Of a DNA stretch of 64,000 bases, positions 27,476 to 36,530 are shown piece after piece. Source of the stretch: Bacteroidota bacterium (GTDB lineage: Bacteria > Bacteroidota > JABWAT01); NCBI GenBank assembly GCA_020161835.1, contig JAIUNL010000009.1:95956-159955 (forward strand). The letters are read 5' to 3'. Made by a program: the position numbers and the translations under genes. The stretch's first letter is position 1. Every line of letters starts with the position of its first letter. The notes beneath the pieces are model-generated. The model did no database searches, had not been told where the DNA came from, and saw only the letters and a list, made by a program, of their open reading frames with translations.

Positions 27476-28519
27476 CTATTCTTCTGAAATTGAAACCAAA
27501 AAATGGTTTTTAATAAACTCTACCATAACCTCAAATTCATCATCCGGTAAAACCATACCAGCTTCAGGGTTCTGCGCAAGAACATGAGACCAGGTAACAT
27601 GTTGCCTGATTTGCCCAGCCTTTACAACAGTTGTTAAGTATTCTCTGTACTGTTCAGTAAGGAATAATTCAGTAGTTGAATCAGGTCTGAAACTTTCCCA
27701 GGTTGCAGAAAAAACGGAGTAGGCCTGCTCCCATTTTTTTCTATTTTGAATAGAATCGGGCGTCATGAGCAAATAATTTGCCATTGCCCGGTAATCATCA
27801 GAATTTTCAAACTTTTCAGAAATCTGAAGACATTTACCAGATAAATCTGGAACAACAGGGGTAGAATCTGCAGGGTTCCAGATTGAAAAACCATATTTCT
27901 GACCGATTATGCCAAGCAATCCCCAAGCTTCAAATCCGTATGGGTTTAGCAATATAGATCTTACTGCGGCATCAATTGCGGCAGAAGTATCACCCATTTC
28001 ATAATAGAGGTCACCCAAATACTTCCAGGCTTTCCAGGATTTTGGATTTTTATAAACAGACGCTTCAAACCAGTATTTAGCTGTATCCAACTGATCAAAA
28101 ATAAAAAAGGTATCACCGAGGTAGAGGTATGAAAACCAATTATCCGGTTGAACTTTCATTGCTTTCAGGTAAGCACTTCTAGCTCCCTCATAGTTTCGCA
28201 CATGATAAAGACTATCTCCCAAAAAGTAAAAGTTGCCTCTTTTTTTATTTGGTTTAAAAGAAACCAATTGGGGATTTAAACCTATTATAACGGGTTTGAC
28301 CCATTCATCAACTTCACGAAAATATCTATTTTCAAAATTTAACGGGGGTTCACTAACTGTTAAACAACCGATTTTATTTTTTTCGAGATAACTTGAAACC
28401 TGTTTGTTGAAATCAAGAATTGTTTGTGTTCCATCATCAGACCAAACAGGTACCTTCTGAGCCAGGAGACCTGAATTAAAAAAGATGATCAGAAACAAAA
28501 AGAAAAAATTCAATTTCAT
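27476..28519 (-). CDS. Secreted TPR-repeat protein
   Basis: This 347-aa protein has a hydrophobic signal peptide (KLNFFFLFLIIFFNSGLLAQ) and TPR-like helical pairs in the middle (YFLGDSLYHVRNYEGARSAY, YLYLGDTFFIFDQLDTAKYW, WKYLGDLYYEMGDTSAAI, WGLLGIIGQKYG). The ends are unlike known families. Its start overlaps the mutY stop by 4 bases, though a functional link with base-excision repair is not obvious. Role unknown. Confidence 0.82.
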   Translation of the reverse strand: MKLNFFFLFLIIFFNSGLLAQKVPVWSDDGTQTILDFNKQVSSYLEKNKIGCLTVSEPPLNFENRYFREVDEWVKPVIIGLNPQLVSFKPNKKRGNFYFLGDSLYHVRNYEGARSAYLKAMKVQPDNWFSYLYLGDTFFIFDQLDTAKYWFEASVYKNPKSWKAWKYLGDLYYEMGDTSAAIDAAVRSILLNPYGFEAWGLLGIIGQKYGFSIWNPADSTPVVPDLSGKCLQISEKFENSDDYRAMANYLLMTPDSIQNRKKWEQAYSVFSATWESFRPDSTTELFLTEQYREYLTTVVKAGQIRQHVTWSHVLAQNPEAGMVLPDDEFEVMVEFIKNHFLVSISEE

Positions 28520-29580
28520 ACTGTACGGTTCAAAAATGAGTTTATAATTACCTGATTTGCCTTTGGGAACGGGTATTGACTCAACTCAGACGGTAACACC
28601 CACCGAACCTCACTGCCACTCAATGGTTGTGCCGTTCCGGAAATCAGAGTACAAAGATAGGCATGAATCGTGATAGAAAAATGGGTAAAAGCATGGTCTA
28701 CCTCAGCCAGTTTTTCAGTAACGGTGATTTCAAGACCAACTTCCTCCATAAATTCCCTTTTTACACATTCAGTAAAAGATTCACCAGATTCTACTTTTCC
28801 ACCCGGGAATTCCCACATTCCGGCAAGCATTTGGTTTTCATGGCGCCTTGCTATCAATACTTTTCCGTTTGCAAAACAAAGACCGACTGCAATTTCCTTA
28901 TGAGGACGGTCTTTCATCTTTCTTTTAACCGGAAACCGGGCAAAAGTTCCCTGGCGAAAACCCGAGCAATATTCTGCAACCGGACATTCGTCACATTTGG
29001 GCTGTTTTGGTCTGCAAATCAGGGCACCCAACTCCATTACAGCCTGATTGAAGTCAGACGGATTTTCTGAAGGAATAATTTCTTTCAGACTTTCAAAAAC
29101 AAGCTTTCTTGTCTGTGGACGTGAAATATCATCTTCCAGTTCCGTTAACCGGGCAAATACTCTGAATACATTACCATCAACAACCGGGACCGACTCATTG
29201 AATGCGATACTGGCGATGGCGGCTGCAGTGTAGGGTCCGATGCCGGGAATTTCAAGAAGTTCTTCGAATTTGCCGGGAAGCTGACCATTCATTTCAGATG
29301 AAACCAACTTTGAGGCTTTGTGCAGATTTCTTGCTCTTGAGTAATAGCCAAGTCCTTCCCACGCTTTCAGAACCTGTTGCTGATCTGAAAATGCAAGAGT
29401 GTTTACATCCGGAAAAAGTTTAATAAATCTGTCGAAGTAGGGTCTGACTGTTTCAACCTGAGTTTGCTGAAGCATAATTTCAGAAATCCAGATCAGGTAC
29501 GGATCACGAACGTCACGCCAGGGCATTTCACGTTTATTTAATTCATACCAGTTTAAAAGTGGTGTAACTATTTGTCTCAT
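28516..29580 (-). CDS. mutY: A/G-specific adenine glycosylase with intact NUDIX box
   Basis: MutY removes adenine mispaired with 8-oxoguanine. This 354-aa protein has catalytic Glu34 (SEIMLQQTQV), the helix-hairpin-helix LEIPGIGPYTAA, catalytic Asp135 (VVDGNV) and the iron-sulfur cysteines 189, 196, 199 and 205 in the standard C-x6-C-x2-C-x5-C spacing. The C-terminal domain (about 225-354) is MutT-like, as in other MutY proteins. Here it keeps a complete NUDIX signature GX5EX7REUXEEXGU (Gly261 to Leu283), whereas the MutY C-terminal domain normally has lost it. The domain might therefore also hydrolyse 8-oxo-dGTP or a similar nucleotide. Confidence 0.95.
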   Translation of the reverse strand: MRQIVTPLLNWYELNKREMPWRDVRDPYLIWISEIMLQQTQVETVRPYFDRFIKLFPDVNTLAFSDQQQVLKAWEGLGYYSRARNLHKASKLVSSEMNGQLPGKFEELLEIPGIGPYTAAAIASIAFNESVPVVDGNVFRVFARLTELEDDISRPQTRKLVFESLKEIIPSENPSDFNQAVMELGALICRPKQPKCDECPVAEYCSGFRQGTFARFPVKRKMKDRPHKEIAVGLCFANGKVLIARRHENQMLAGMWEFPGGKVESGESFTECVKREFMEEVGLEITVTEKLAEVDHAFTHFSITIHAYLCTLISGTAQPLSGSEVRWVLPSELSQYPFPKANQVIINSFLNRTV

Positions 29581-29581
29581 A

Positions 29582-30823
29582 TCAGGAAATCATCCAGAGC
29601 CAGCAAACACCTATCAGAGTACTGACGATTGTTGTCGGAACCCCAACTTTTAAAAATTCTGTAAATGAAAGTGTTGCTTTTTTCTTTGCTGATTCTGCAA
29701 CAATCAGATTGGCAACTGAACCCATTAAAGTAAGGTTACCGGCAAACGTGGAGGCCATTGCCAGCAGCAACCAAAAGGATTTGGCATCCGGAAGAGCATC
29801 AACGGCAACCCGGATTAACATCACAAAGGGAACGTTACTCACAAGGTTTGAACCCAGAATTGTGATTCCGGAAAAATGAAGATATTTAATAAAAAGCGAA
29901 CTGTCATGGTTTAGGATCAGTGAATTTAAAAGTTCAATCCAATGAGTTGACTTTAAAACACCAACAACAACAAACAAAGAGGCAAACATGAGCAGTAAAG
30001 ACCAGTCAACGTGGACGAAAAAGTGCTGAGGACTCTTTCTTGCCAGAATTAAAGTTGCCACAGCTCCGATCAGTGCACCCAAAGCAAGTGACACTCCTGC
30101 CAGAAATAAAATCAGGACGCCGCCAAAGACAAACAAAGTCCAGTTAACCTGAAACCAATCAACCCGTGGTGCCTGAAAATGAGTAAAAGTGGCAAATTGT
30201 TTTTGGGGAAACTTTGCTCTGTAAATCCATTTCACCAGAAATCCGTTGGCAATCAGAGCCAGAATTGCAACCGGAGCCAGGTAAAGGAAAAAATGGAAAA
30301 ATGGAATCCCGGAAAAATGTCCAACCAGCATATTTTGTGGATTTCCGACCAGCGTCATAACTGATCCAATATTGGAGGATGTCGCCAGGGCAATCAGCAT
30401 GGGAATTGGGTTGAGATCTGCATCATCAGCAATGGTTAGGATGACCGGTGTGAGCAAAACGCAAATGGTATCATTCACAAAAAGAGCGCTTAAAATTCCG
30501 GAAAGAAAAACCAGAAACCAGAGCAAACGGCCTGAATTTCCTGAGTGGGACAATGCACGATGGCTTAAAAATCTGAAAAATCCGCCATCACGGAGTGATC
30601 CTACCATTATCATCATTCCCAAAAGAAGCGTAATGGTATTCCATTCGATCATTTTGTATGCATCGTCAAGGGTTAAACCTGCAAAAATGATCATCAAAAC
30701 GGCACCGGTAAGACTTACGCCGGGGCGGTCGAGATGAAGAAAAGGGATGCGTTGAAGGGAAATAAGCAGGTAAGTGAGAATAAAAATACCGGCAATGAGG
30801 TAATCGGGTTGGATGCTGCCCAT
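29582..30823 (-). CDS. SLC13/ArsB-NhaD superfamily membrane transporter
   Basis: This 413-aa integral membrane protein has about 11 hydrophobic helices, in two similar halves, as in the ion transporter superfamily that includes ArsB, NhaD and SLC13 carriers. Characteristic stretches are NTITLLLGMMIMVG near the start, FVNDTICVLLTPV and SNIGSVMTLVGNPQNMLVG in the first half, and SNVPFVMLIR with LMGSVANLIVAE in the second. The ion carried (arsenite, sodium, sulfate or dicarboxylate) cannot be told. It follows dnaG by 6 bases and precedes mutY by 1, so it probably shares a transcript with both. Confidence 0.88.
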   Translation of the reverse strand: MGSIQPDYLIAGIFILTYLLISLQRIPFLHLDRPGVSLTGAVLMIIFAGLTLDDAYKMIEWNTITLLLGMMIMVGSLRDGGFFRFLSHRALSHSGNSGRLLWFLVFLSGILSALFVNDTICVLLTPVILTIADDADLNPIPMLIALATSSNIGSVMTLVGNPQNMLVGHFSGIPFFHFFLYLAPVAILALIANGFLVKWIYRAKFPQKQFATFTHFQAPRVDWFQVNWTLFVFGGVLILFLAGVSLALGALIGAVATLILARKSPQHFFVHVDWSLLLMFASLFVVVGVLKSTHWIELLNSLILNHDSSLFIKYLHFSGITILGSNLVSNVPFVMLIRVAVDALPDAKSFWLLLAMASTFAGNLTLMGSVANLIVAESAKKKATLSFTEFLKVGVPTTIVSTLIGVCWLWMIS

Positions 30824-30829
30824 ATTTGG

Positions 30830-32716
30830 TTAGTTTTGATCTGAAAAGAAAGTGTTTGAAAGAACTCGAAGTTTTTCCTTAATTAAATCTTGGTTTCGTT
30901 TAACATAAATTGTAGTAATTTCTTCTGACTGTTCAAACTTTAAAATAGTTTGGATACCCTGAATTTCGGAATTAATGAATTGAAGGGTAATTTGGACAAT
31001 TGCGTCCTTTGTCCACTTTTCAATTGTATCAAAACTTTCATAATCATAACCCAACTCTTTCCATTTTGGGGAAATTGTATATTTTTCAAATGAAATTCGC
31101 TCTAAAAGATCTTTTTCATTTTCCGCTTTTTCAAATAATGAAATTAATTCTGAAAATTCCCAAAATTCTTTTTCCTTTGAAAGTTCAATTGCCTTTTTAA
31201 AAATTGTCTGTGCAAGTAAATTTTGAAAATAGTGTGGTAAAACATAATAACTAATAAACTCTGTAATTTGTTTGCCATGATTTGAAATCAGTTTCAAAAT
31301 ATCAATTTCAGGAATTGTTACCTTTCGGATTTCAACCTTTTCAGTAATATTAGCAATATCAACAACTTCAAATCCTACTTTTTCCTTATTTTCCCTTTTC
31401 TGGTCAATAAATCTATTATTTCTTAGCTTTTTCCCAAGAGCATCCGATACAATTGACTGAGCCACCTTTGTGGTTCTAGAAACTTCCTGTACCATGATTT
31501 CGCGACCGACTGGATCAGGGAATCGTGATATAAGTTCAATTAATCGGCCAATAACCTGCTGCCGGTTTTGAACATTATCACCTTCACCTTTTATTGATGA
31601 ATACTCGATGATAAATTCAATAAAACTTTTGCGGTAGCGGGTGAGGTAATCCAGAAATGCTTCACTTCCCAGTTTCTGAACATAGGAATCAGGATCCTGT
31701 CCGTCTGGCAACATGACAATTTGTGGGAAAAGTCCTTCATCAAACAACAGTTCAATTGACCGTTCCATGGCTTTTAAGCCAGCGTTGTCACCATCGTAGA
31801 GAAAAATGAAATTCTTTTGTGTGTATCGTTTCACCAGTTTGATTTGATCGGGAGTTAGTGCAGTTCCCGAGGTAGCAACTACATTTTTAATTCCGTGCTG
31901 ATGAAGGGAGATGACATCAAGATAACCTTCAACGAGAATGACTTCATCCCGTTTTCTGATGTCTTCCTTGGCTTGGAAAAGTCCGTACAAAACCCGGGAT
32001 TTGTTGTAAATTATGGATTCAGGTGAATTCATATACTTGGCAAAATCCACCGTTGGCGTCATAACACGGCCGCCAAAGCCAATCACACGGCCAACGGGAT
32101 CCTGAATCGGGAACATCACCCGGTCACGGAACCGGTCATAAGTGCTTCCATTTTCACCACGAATGATCAACCCGAGCTGTTCAAGTAATTCGGTTCTGAC
32201 CTGGTCACGGTAAGCTGAAGATTTGAGATCATCCCAACCGGAATGAGCGTATCCCACGCCAAACTTCACAATACTTTCGTTGGTAATTCCCCGTTTTTCA
32301 AGGTAGTCACGGGTTGGTTTGCCATCATCAAGCTTCAGGTTTTCAAAAAAGATTTTTGCCGCCCACCGGTTCACTTCATAAAGTGAATCTTCAGCTGAAA
32401 AATTTTCCGATTGTTCCCGTTCATTTTTGGGAAGTTCGATATGTGCTTTTTCGGCGAGAATCTTAACCGCATCATAGAAGGATACATTTTCATATTCCAT
32501 GATGAAGTTGAAAACAGATCCGCCTTTTCCGCATCCGAAACATTTAAAAATCCGTTTGGCCGGATTGACGGAAAATGATGGTGTTTTTTCGTTGTGGAAC
32601 GGACAGTTTCCCCAGTAATTGGTACCCTTTTTTTTCATCTGCACGCGTTCAGAAACGATGTCGAGAACATCGTTGGCATCCTGAACTGAGGCGATAAACT
32701 GGTCGGTAAATTTCAT
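30830..32716 (-). CDS. dnaG: DNA primase
   Basis: This 628-aa primase makes RNA primers for replication. It has the CHC2 zinc finger (Cys38, His41, Cys59, Cys62; CPFHNEKTPSF and KCFGCGKGG), the RNA-polymerase core with EKRGITNESI and FRDRVMFPI, the Toprim motifs VEGYLD and LYDGDNAG, and a C-terminal helicase-binding region. The last 200 codons are distinctly more AT-rich by eye than the rest. No Shine-Dalgarno precedes the start; the bases before ATG read CTCCTCCCC, complementary to one. Upstream is a repeat-filled gap. Confidence 0.97.
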   Translation of the reverse strand: MKFTDQFIASVQDANDVLDIVSERVQMKKKGTNYWGNCPFHNEKTPSFSVNPAKRIFKCFGCGKGGSVFNFIMEYENVSFYDAVKILAEKAHIELPKNEREQSENFSAEDSLYEVNRWAAKIFFENLKLDDGKPTRDYLEKRGITNESIVKFGVGYAHSGWDDLKSSAYRDQVRTELLEQLGLIIRGENGSTYDRFRDRVMFPIQDPVGRVIGFGGRVMTPTVDFAKYMNSPESIIYNKSRVLYGLFQAKEDIRKRDEVILVEGYLDVISLHQHGIKNVVATSGTALTPDQIKLVKRYTQKNFIFLYDGDNAGLKAMERSIELLFDEGLFPQIVMLPDGQDPDSYVQKLGSEAFLDYLTRYRKSFIEFIIEYSSIKGEGDNVQNRQQVIGRLIELISRFPDPVGREIMVQEVSRTTKVAQSIVSDALGKKLRNNRFIDQKRENKEKVGFEVVDIANITEKVEIRKVTIPEIDILKLISNHGKQITEFISYYVLPHYFQNLLAQTIFKKAIELSKEKEFWEFSELISLFEKAENEKDLLERISFEKYTISPKWKELGYDYESFDTIEKWTKDAIVQITLQFINSEIQGIQTILKFEQSEEITTIYVKRNQDLIKEKLRVLSNTFFSDQN

Positions 32717-32995
32717 GGGGAGGAGCAGTTATAAGTTATAAGTCGAGTGAAACGAAGATCCCGAACACTTTCGGGGTTATAAGTTACAAGTCGGGTGAAA
32801 CGAAGCCCCGATTCACATAAGGGTTACAAGTTACAAGTGGTAGGAGAAAAGTAGTTGTTGGTAATAAGCTAAAGGAATTAAGTTGTTACCAGGCTAATTA
32901 CGTTATCAATAAAATTATAGTTAAAAATTGGGTAAATAAAAACACAAGCTTAACCCTTTTCACTTGTAACTTGTAACTTACCACTTATAACTGTT
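32717..32995. repeat. Intergenic gap with inverted short repeats
   Basis: No gene is seen here. The left end has degenerate copies of a TTATAAG/TTACAAG word (32728-32743, 32776-32791, 32822-32838), two of them followed by GTGAAACGAAG and a small CCCGAA...TTCGGGG palindrome. The right end (32961-32992) carries the same words in inverted orientation (CACTTGTAACTTGTAACTTA), running into the stop codon of the thioesterase gene. Similar arrays recur at 61842-61876 and 62047-62080. Confidence 0.75.
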
Positions 32996-33502
32996 TTAAT
33001 ACGACATCAGCCGATTCAATTCGGTCATTTTGGTTGAATATTCTTTTCTTGCCTGCCTTCTTAGCCGGGCAAGCTCAAGACGCTGTTCTTCAGAGTCATT
33101 GCTTGGTTTCAACGGAAGAACTTTAACGGGTTTTCCCCTGTCATCAATCGCAACCAAACTAAAAAATCCGGTAACTATTGTTTCTTCAAAATCAACGCCT
33201 TCAGGTTTATTTACAACCTTCAAGCCAATTTCCATTGAAGTTTCACCGGTTATATTTACCGTTGCAAGCATGGTTAACCGGTCACCGAGCTTTACCCGTT
33301 TTCTGAATTCAAGCGGATCAATCTGAATCGTTTGGACGGCTTGCCCGCAATACCGGCGGGCACAGGCGTGGGCAGTTAAATCGAGGAGCTTAAACATGTC
33401 ACCGGCAGTGATAAACCCAAATTGGTCAACCATTCCCTTGGTAACTTGTGCAGTTCCTTTAAATTCTTTGATTCCGGTAGGAATGTATTCTCTGTGTTCC
33501 AT
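32996..33502 (-). CDS. Hotdog-fold acyl-CoA thioesterase
   Basis: This 168-aa protein has a single hotdog domain of the YciA/BACH acyl-CoA thioesterase type: GDMFKLLDLTAHACARRYCG, a helix with the catalytic acidic region, then IDPLEFRKRVKLGDRLTM and GLKVVNKPEG. These enzymes cleave acyl-CoA to free fatty acid and CoA in the cytosol. The charged C-terminal helix (LARLRRQARKEY) is common in the group. It starts on the last base of the upstream esterase stop (TAATG). Confidence 0.85.
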   Translation of the reverse strand: MEHREYIPTGIKEFKGTAQVTKGMVDQFGFITAGDMFKLLDLTAHACARRYCGQAVQTIQIDPLEFRKRVKLGDRLTMLATVNITGETSMEIGLKVVNKPEGVDFEETIVTGFFSLVAIDDRGKPVKVLPLKPSNDSEEQRLELARLRRQARKEYSTKMTELNRLMSY

Positions 33503-34638
33503 TATTTTTTTACTCCAAACATAAATTCCAACGGACGCCAGACTCTTCGAGACCAGGCACGTTCGGTATGTTCAGCACCTTCATCTATATATCCCATTAC
33601 CTCAGTTGAATCCTGATATCCCTTTGTTTTTAATAAGTTTAGCATCTGATCATAGCCTGGTCTGAGTTGATTTTCAAGGCCTTCGGTTCCATCATCCATA
33701 TAAACCCTGAAATTTTTTCTTTCCCCTTCAAAGGTATCAACTTCTTTGATAATTTTGTAATCTTCAATCAAAAATGCACTTGATAAACAACCTGCCATTC
33801 CAAATACATCAGGGCGCCACCAAACAAACAGGAAGGAGCTCAGTCCACCCATTGAAGAACCCATCACAGCCGTGCTTTCGGGTCCTTTCAAAGTACGGTA
33901 AGTACTGTCAATCATCGGTTTGATTTTATCTGTGACAAAATTCAGATAAGCTTTGCCCAATTCAGTATCAGAATATTCTGCTGTTCTGTCTGCAGAATTT
34001 GAAAGGGCAACAACAATAATTTCTTCAATGATTCCAGCTTTTGCAAGGGAATCTGCAACTTCATCAATCCGCCATTCCGTTCCGTTAAAAGACGTTGCCG
34101 GATCAAAAACATTTTGTCCGTCATGCATATAAAGAACAGGGTACCGTTTTGTTTTATTTTCCTTATAGGATGAAGGTAACCAGACAATCACATCTTTCGG
34201 GAAATTTAAACCTTCCCCTTTCAGGCCACGATAATAGTTAACCTCACCTACAATTCCGGAATGGGAAGCAAACCAGATATCAGACCAGGTTTGAAAACGA
34301 ATCACAACTTTCTTATCAGAATCCAGAATAATTCTGGTATTTCCCGGCATAATTCCGGCAGTCTCCATAGCTTGGGAATTCCAGTTTCCACGGGTAATTT
34401 TAAACTCAAGCGTATCCCCCGATTTGAATGAACCGGTAAAAACCCAAATTGAATCAGATTCTTTCACCATTTTTACTTTTGACGGATTCCAGAAGCCCAA
34501 TTGTTCACGATTTCCGGTAATGTAAACTTCTGAAGAATCAGGTGTGCCAGCCGGAACTATGACTTTAACAGTAAGACTTTGCTCTGCACAGGAGAACAGG
34601 AGTGGAAGTAAGATTAATAATAATAAGTATTTATACAT
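33502..34638 (-). CDS. Lipoprotein esterase with N-terminal CBM20-like domain
   Basis: The start at 34638 gives a lipoprotein signal (YLLLLILLPLLFSC, Cys17); an upstream start at 34710 would add an unlikely leader. The 378-aa protein has a beta-sandwich resembling CBM20 starch-binding domains (about 20-118; VYITGNREQLGFW, FKITRGNW), then an enterochelin-esterase-like alpha/beta hydrolase with VLYMHDGQNVFD and the nucleophile Ser262 in MGSSMGGLSS. It is likely anchored in the envelope. The natural ester is unknown, and carbohydrate binding is inferred only from the fold. Confidence 0.87.
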   Translation of the reverse strand: MYKYLLLLILLPLLFSCAEQSLTVKVIVPAGTPDSSEVYITGNREQLGFWNPSKVKMVKESDSIWVFTGSFKSGDTLEFKITRGNWNSQAMETAGIMPGNTRIILDSDKKVVIRFQTWSDIWFASHSGIVGEVNYYRGLKGEGLNFPKDVIVWLPSSYKENKTKRYPVLYMHDGQNVFDPATSFNGTEWRIDEVADSLAKAGIIEEIIVVALSNSADRTAEYSDTELGKAYLNFVTDKIKPMIDSTYRTLKGPESTAVMGSSMGGLSSFLFVWWRPDVFGMAGCLSSAFLIEDYKIIKEVDTFEGERKNFRVYMDDGTEGLENQLRPGYDQMLNLLKTKGYQDSTEVMGYIDEGAEHTERAWSRRVWRPLEFMFGVKK

Positions 34639-34712
34639 GTAGATTTTGGAGGGTTTAAAATAAATTTTGTATGGTATTTTTGAAAGTAGTAGGTAGAATG
34701 AAAATTGCATGG

Positions 34713-34756
34713 ATCCCGGATCCCCGAAAGCGTTCGGGGCAGGCTAAGTCCGGGAT
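34713..34756. repeat. Nested palindrome (REP-like)
   Basis: Outer arms ATCCCGGA and TCCGGGAT enclose an inner hairpin CCCCGAA-AGCG-TTCGGGG. The same core recurs inverted at 40490-40508 and in a longer palindrome at 40601-40640. It lies between cysS and the esterase gene. Confidence 0.8.
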
Positions 34757-34776
34757 GACAACAAATCAAAACAAAA

Positions 34777-36222
34777 TCATGATCCTTTTATTTTCCATTT
34801 GGAACCTTCTTTTCCGTCCTCAATTACGATTCCGCCGGAAGTCAGCCGGTCACGGATCAGGTCGGATTTGGACCAGTTTTTTTCCTGACGGAAACCAGTT
34901 CTGAGTTCAAGAATTAAGCCCATTGCTGAGTCAAGTTCTTTTTCAAAAGATTTTCCGGAAGCATTTTCAGGAAGTAAACCAAGGACTTCTCCTACAGTTT
35001 TTCTAAAAAAAGAAGGGAGTTCTGAACGCAATCCGCCATCCACCAGTAATTCCGGATTTGTATTCAGAGTTTTAACGGCGTTAAAAACAACTGCCAGCGC
35101 ACGCGGTGAATTAAAATCATCATTCATCGCTTCAGAAAACTCTTCAAACCAATCCAAAATGAGCTTCTGGGTAAACGGTTTTTCTTCCCGGCCTTCTTCA
35201 AACTTCAGGACAGGTCCAACCATATTCATCAGGCGTTCAAATCCACTCTGGGCGGACATCAATCCTTCTGCAGAAAAATCAATCGGGGAACGATAATGAG
35301 AACTTAAAACTAAAAACCGGATCACCATGGGATCGTAGGTTTTGAATAAATCTTTGACAAGAACAAAATTCCCTTTTGACTTGCCCATTTTTTCACCATT
35401 GACTGTCACCATGTTATTGTGAAGCCAATATTTGACGAAATGTTTGCCGGTTGCTGCTTCTGACTGTGCGATTTCGCATTCGTGATGCGGAAACTGATTT
35501 TCTAATCCTCCACCGTGAATGTCGAACGATTCGCCCAGGTATTTCATTGACATGGCAGAACATTCAATATGCCAGCCGGGAAACCCGACACCGAAAGGTG
35601 ATTTCCATCTCATCAGGTGATTGGCTTCAGCCTTTTTCCACAGGGCAAAATCGAGCGGATTTCTTTTATCTTCATGGATTTCAACACGGGCACCTTCCTG
35701 AAGTTCATCGGTTTTTCGTCCGGAAAGTTTTCCGTAAGACGAGAATTTTTTCACATCAAAATAGACGGATCCGTTCGATTCGTAGGCAAATCCTTTGCTG
35801 ATGAGTGTTTCAATCATTTCAAGCTGTTCGGGAATGTGTCCGGTAGCTCTGGGAGAAATATGCGGACGAAGAATATTCAGCCGGTCCATATCGTCGAAGT
35901 ACGACTTGGTAAATCCTTCAGCAATGGCCATGGGTTCAGAAGCAAGTTCTTTCGACAGTTTCTGGATTTTGTCTTCACCCTCTTCTGCATCACCGACCAA
36001 ATGCCCGACATCAGTAATGTTCTGTACGTAAAACGGATTAAATCCGGCAACTTTCAACCAGCGGAAAACCAAATCAAAGGAAATATAAGACTTGGCATGT
36101 CCCAAATGGGAATCACCATAAACCGTCGGACCGCAGACATACATTTTTGTCTGTTTCGGATTGATCGGTTCATATTTCTCCAGTTTTCTGGTGAGGGTGT
36201 TGTAAACGTGAAGTTCTGACAT
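34777..36222 (-). CDS. cysS: Cysteinyl-tRNA synthetase
   Basis: This 481-aa class I synthetase charges tRNA-Cys. It has the zinc cysteine Cys30 in MYVCGPTVYG, the HIGH-type motif HLGH (39-42), zinc ligands in GWHIECSAM and HHECE, and the KMSKS-type KMGKS (278-282). The DALR and anticodon-binding regions follow. Length is normal for the family. It is the first gene of its run and stands apart from recN by a 308-base repeat-bearing gap. Confidence 0.97.
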   Translation of the reverse strand: MSELHVYNTLTRKLEKYEPINPKQTKMYVCGPTVYGDSHLGHAKSYISFDLVFRWLKVAGFNPFYVQNITDVGHLVGDAEEGEDKIQKLSKELASEPMAIAEGFTKSYFDDMDRLNILRPHISPRATGHIPEQLEMIETLISKGFAYESNGSVYFDVKKFSSYGKLSGRKTDELQEGARVEIHEDKRNPLDFALWKKAEANHLMRWKSPFGVGFPGWHIECSAMSMKYLGESFDIHGGGLENQFPHHECEIAQSEAATGKHFVKYWLHNNMVTVNGEKMGKSKGNFVLVKDLFKTYDPMVIRFLVLSSHYRSPIDFSAEGLMSAQSGFERLMNMVGPVLKFEEGREEKPFTQKLILDWFEEFSEAMNDDFNSPRALAVVFNAVKTLNTNPELLVDGGLRSELPSFFRKTVGEVLGLLPENASGKSFEKELDSAMGLILELRTGFRQEKNWSKSDLIRDRLTSGGIVIEDGKEGSKWKIKGS

Positions 36223-36530
36223 AAAGTATTGTTTTAAATAGATTTAGAAAATGTGCGATAAATTGGTGACTATGTAACCCCAACTTGTTCATCAGGTGCC
36301 GCCCTTCGACAGGCTTAGGATAACAGATTTACAATGGGCGATGTTAAAAAGTTTAAGTTGAAATGAAACGTGGTTCTCTAAAAAGAAAAAATACTGGATT
36401 CCCGCCTTCGCGGGAATGACAGCATGTCTCCATAATGAAACAAGGGATTTACCAAAATGTTCAAATAAAATAAAAAGCCAACCTTGTAACTTATAACTTA
36501 TAAATCGTCCCCTGTCCCTCGTCCCCATCC
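36223..36530. repeat. Intergenic gap with REP-like palindrome and short arrays
   Basis: No gene is supported. It holds a CCTTCGACAGGCTTAGGAT motif (36302-36320), a palindrome CCCGCCTTCGCGGG within 36394-36421 that recurs with two changes at 62648-62675, and near the recN stop a degenerate array of ACTTATAACTT-like and GTCCCTCGTCCCC-like words (36483-36530). Confidence 0.75.

Noticed and set aside
35617..36219. 200-residue plus-strand frame
   Set aside because: Antisense shadow of cysS with no recognisable domain.
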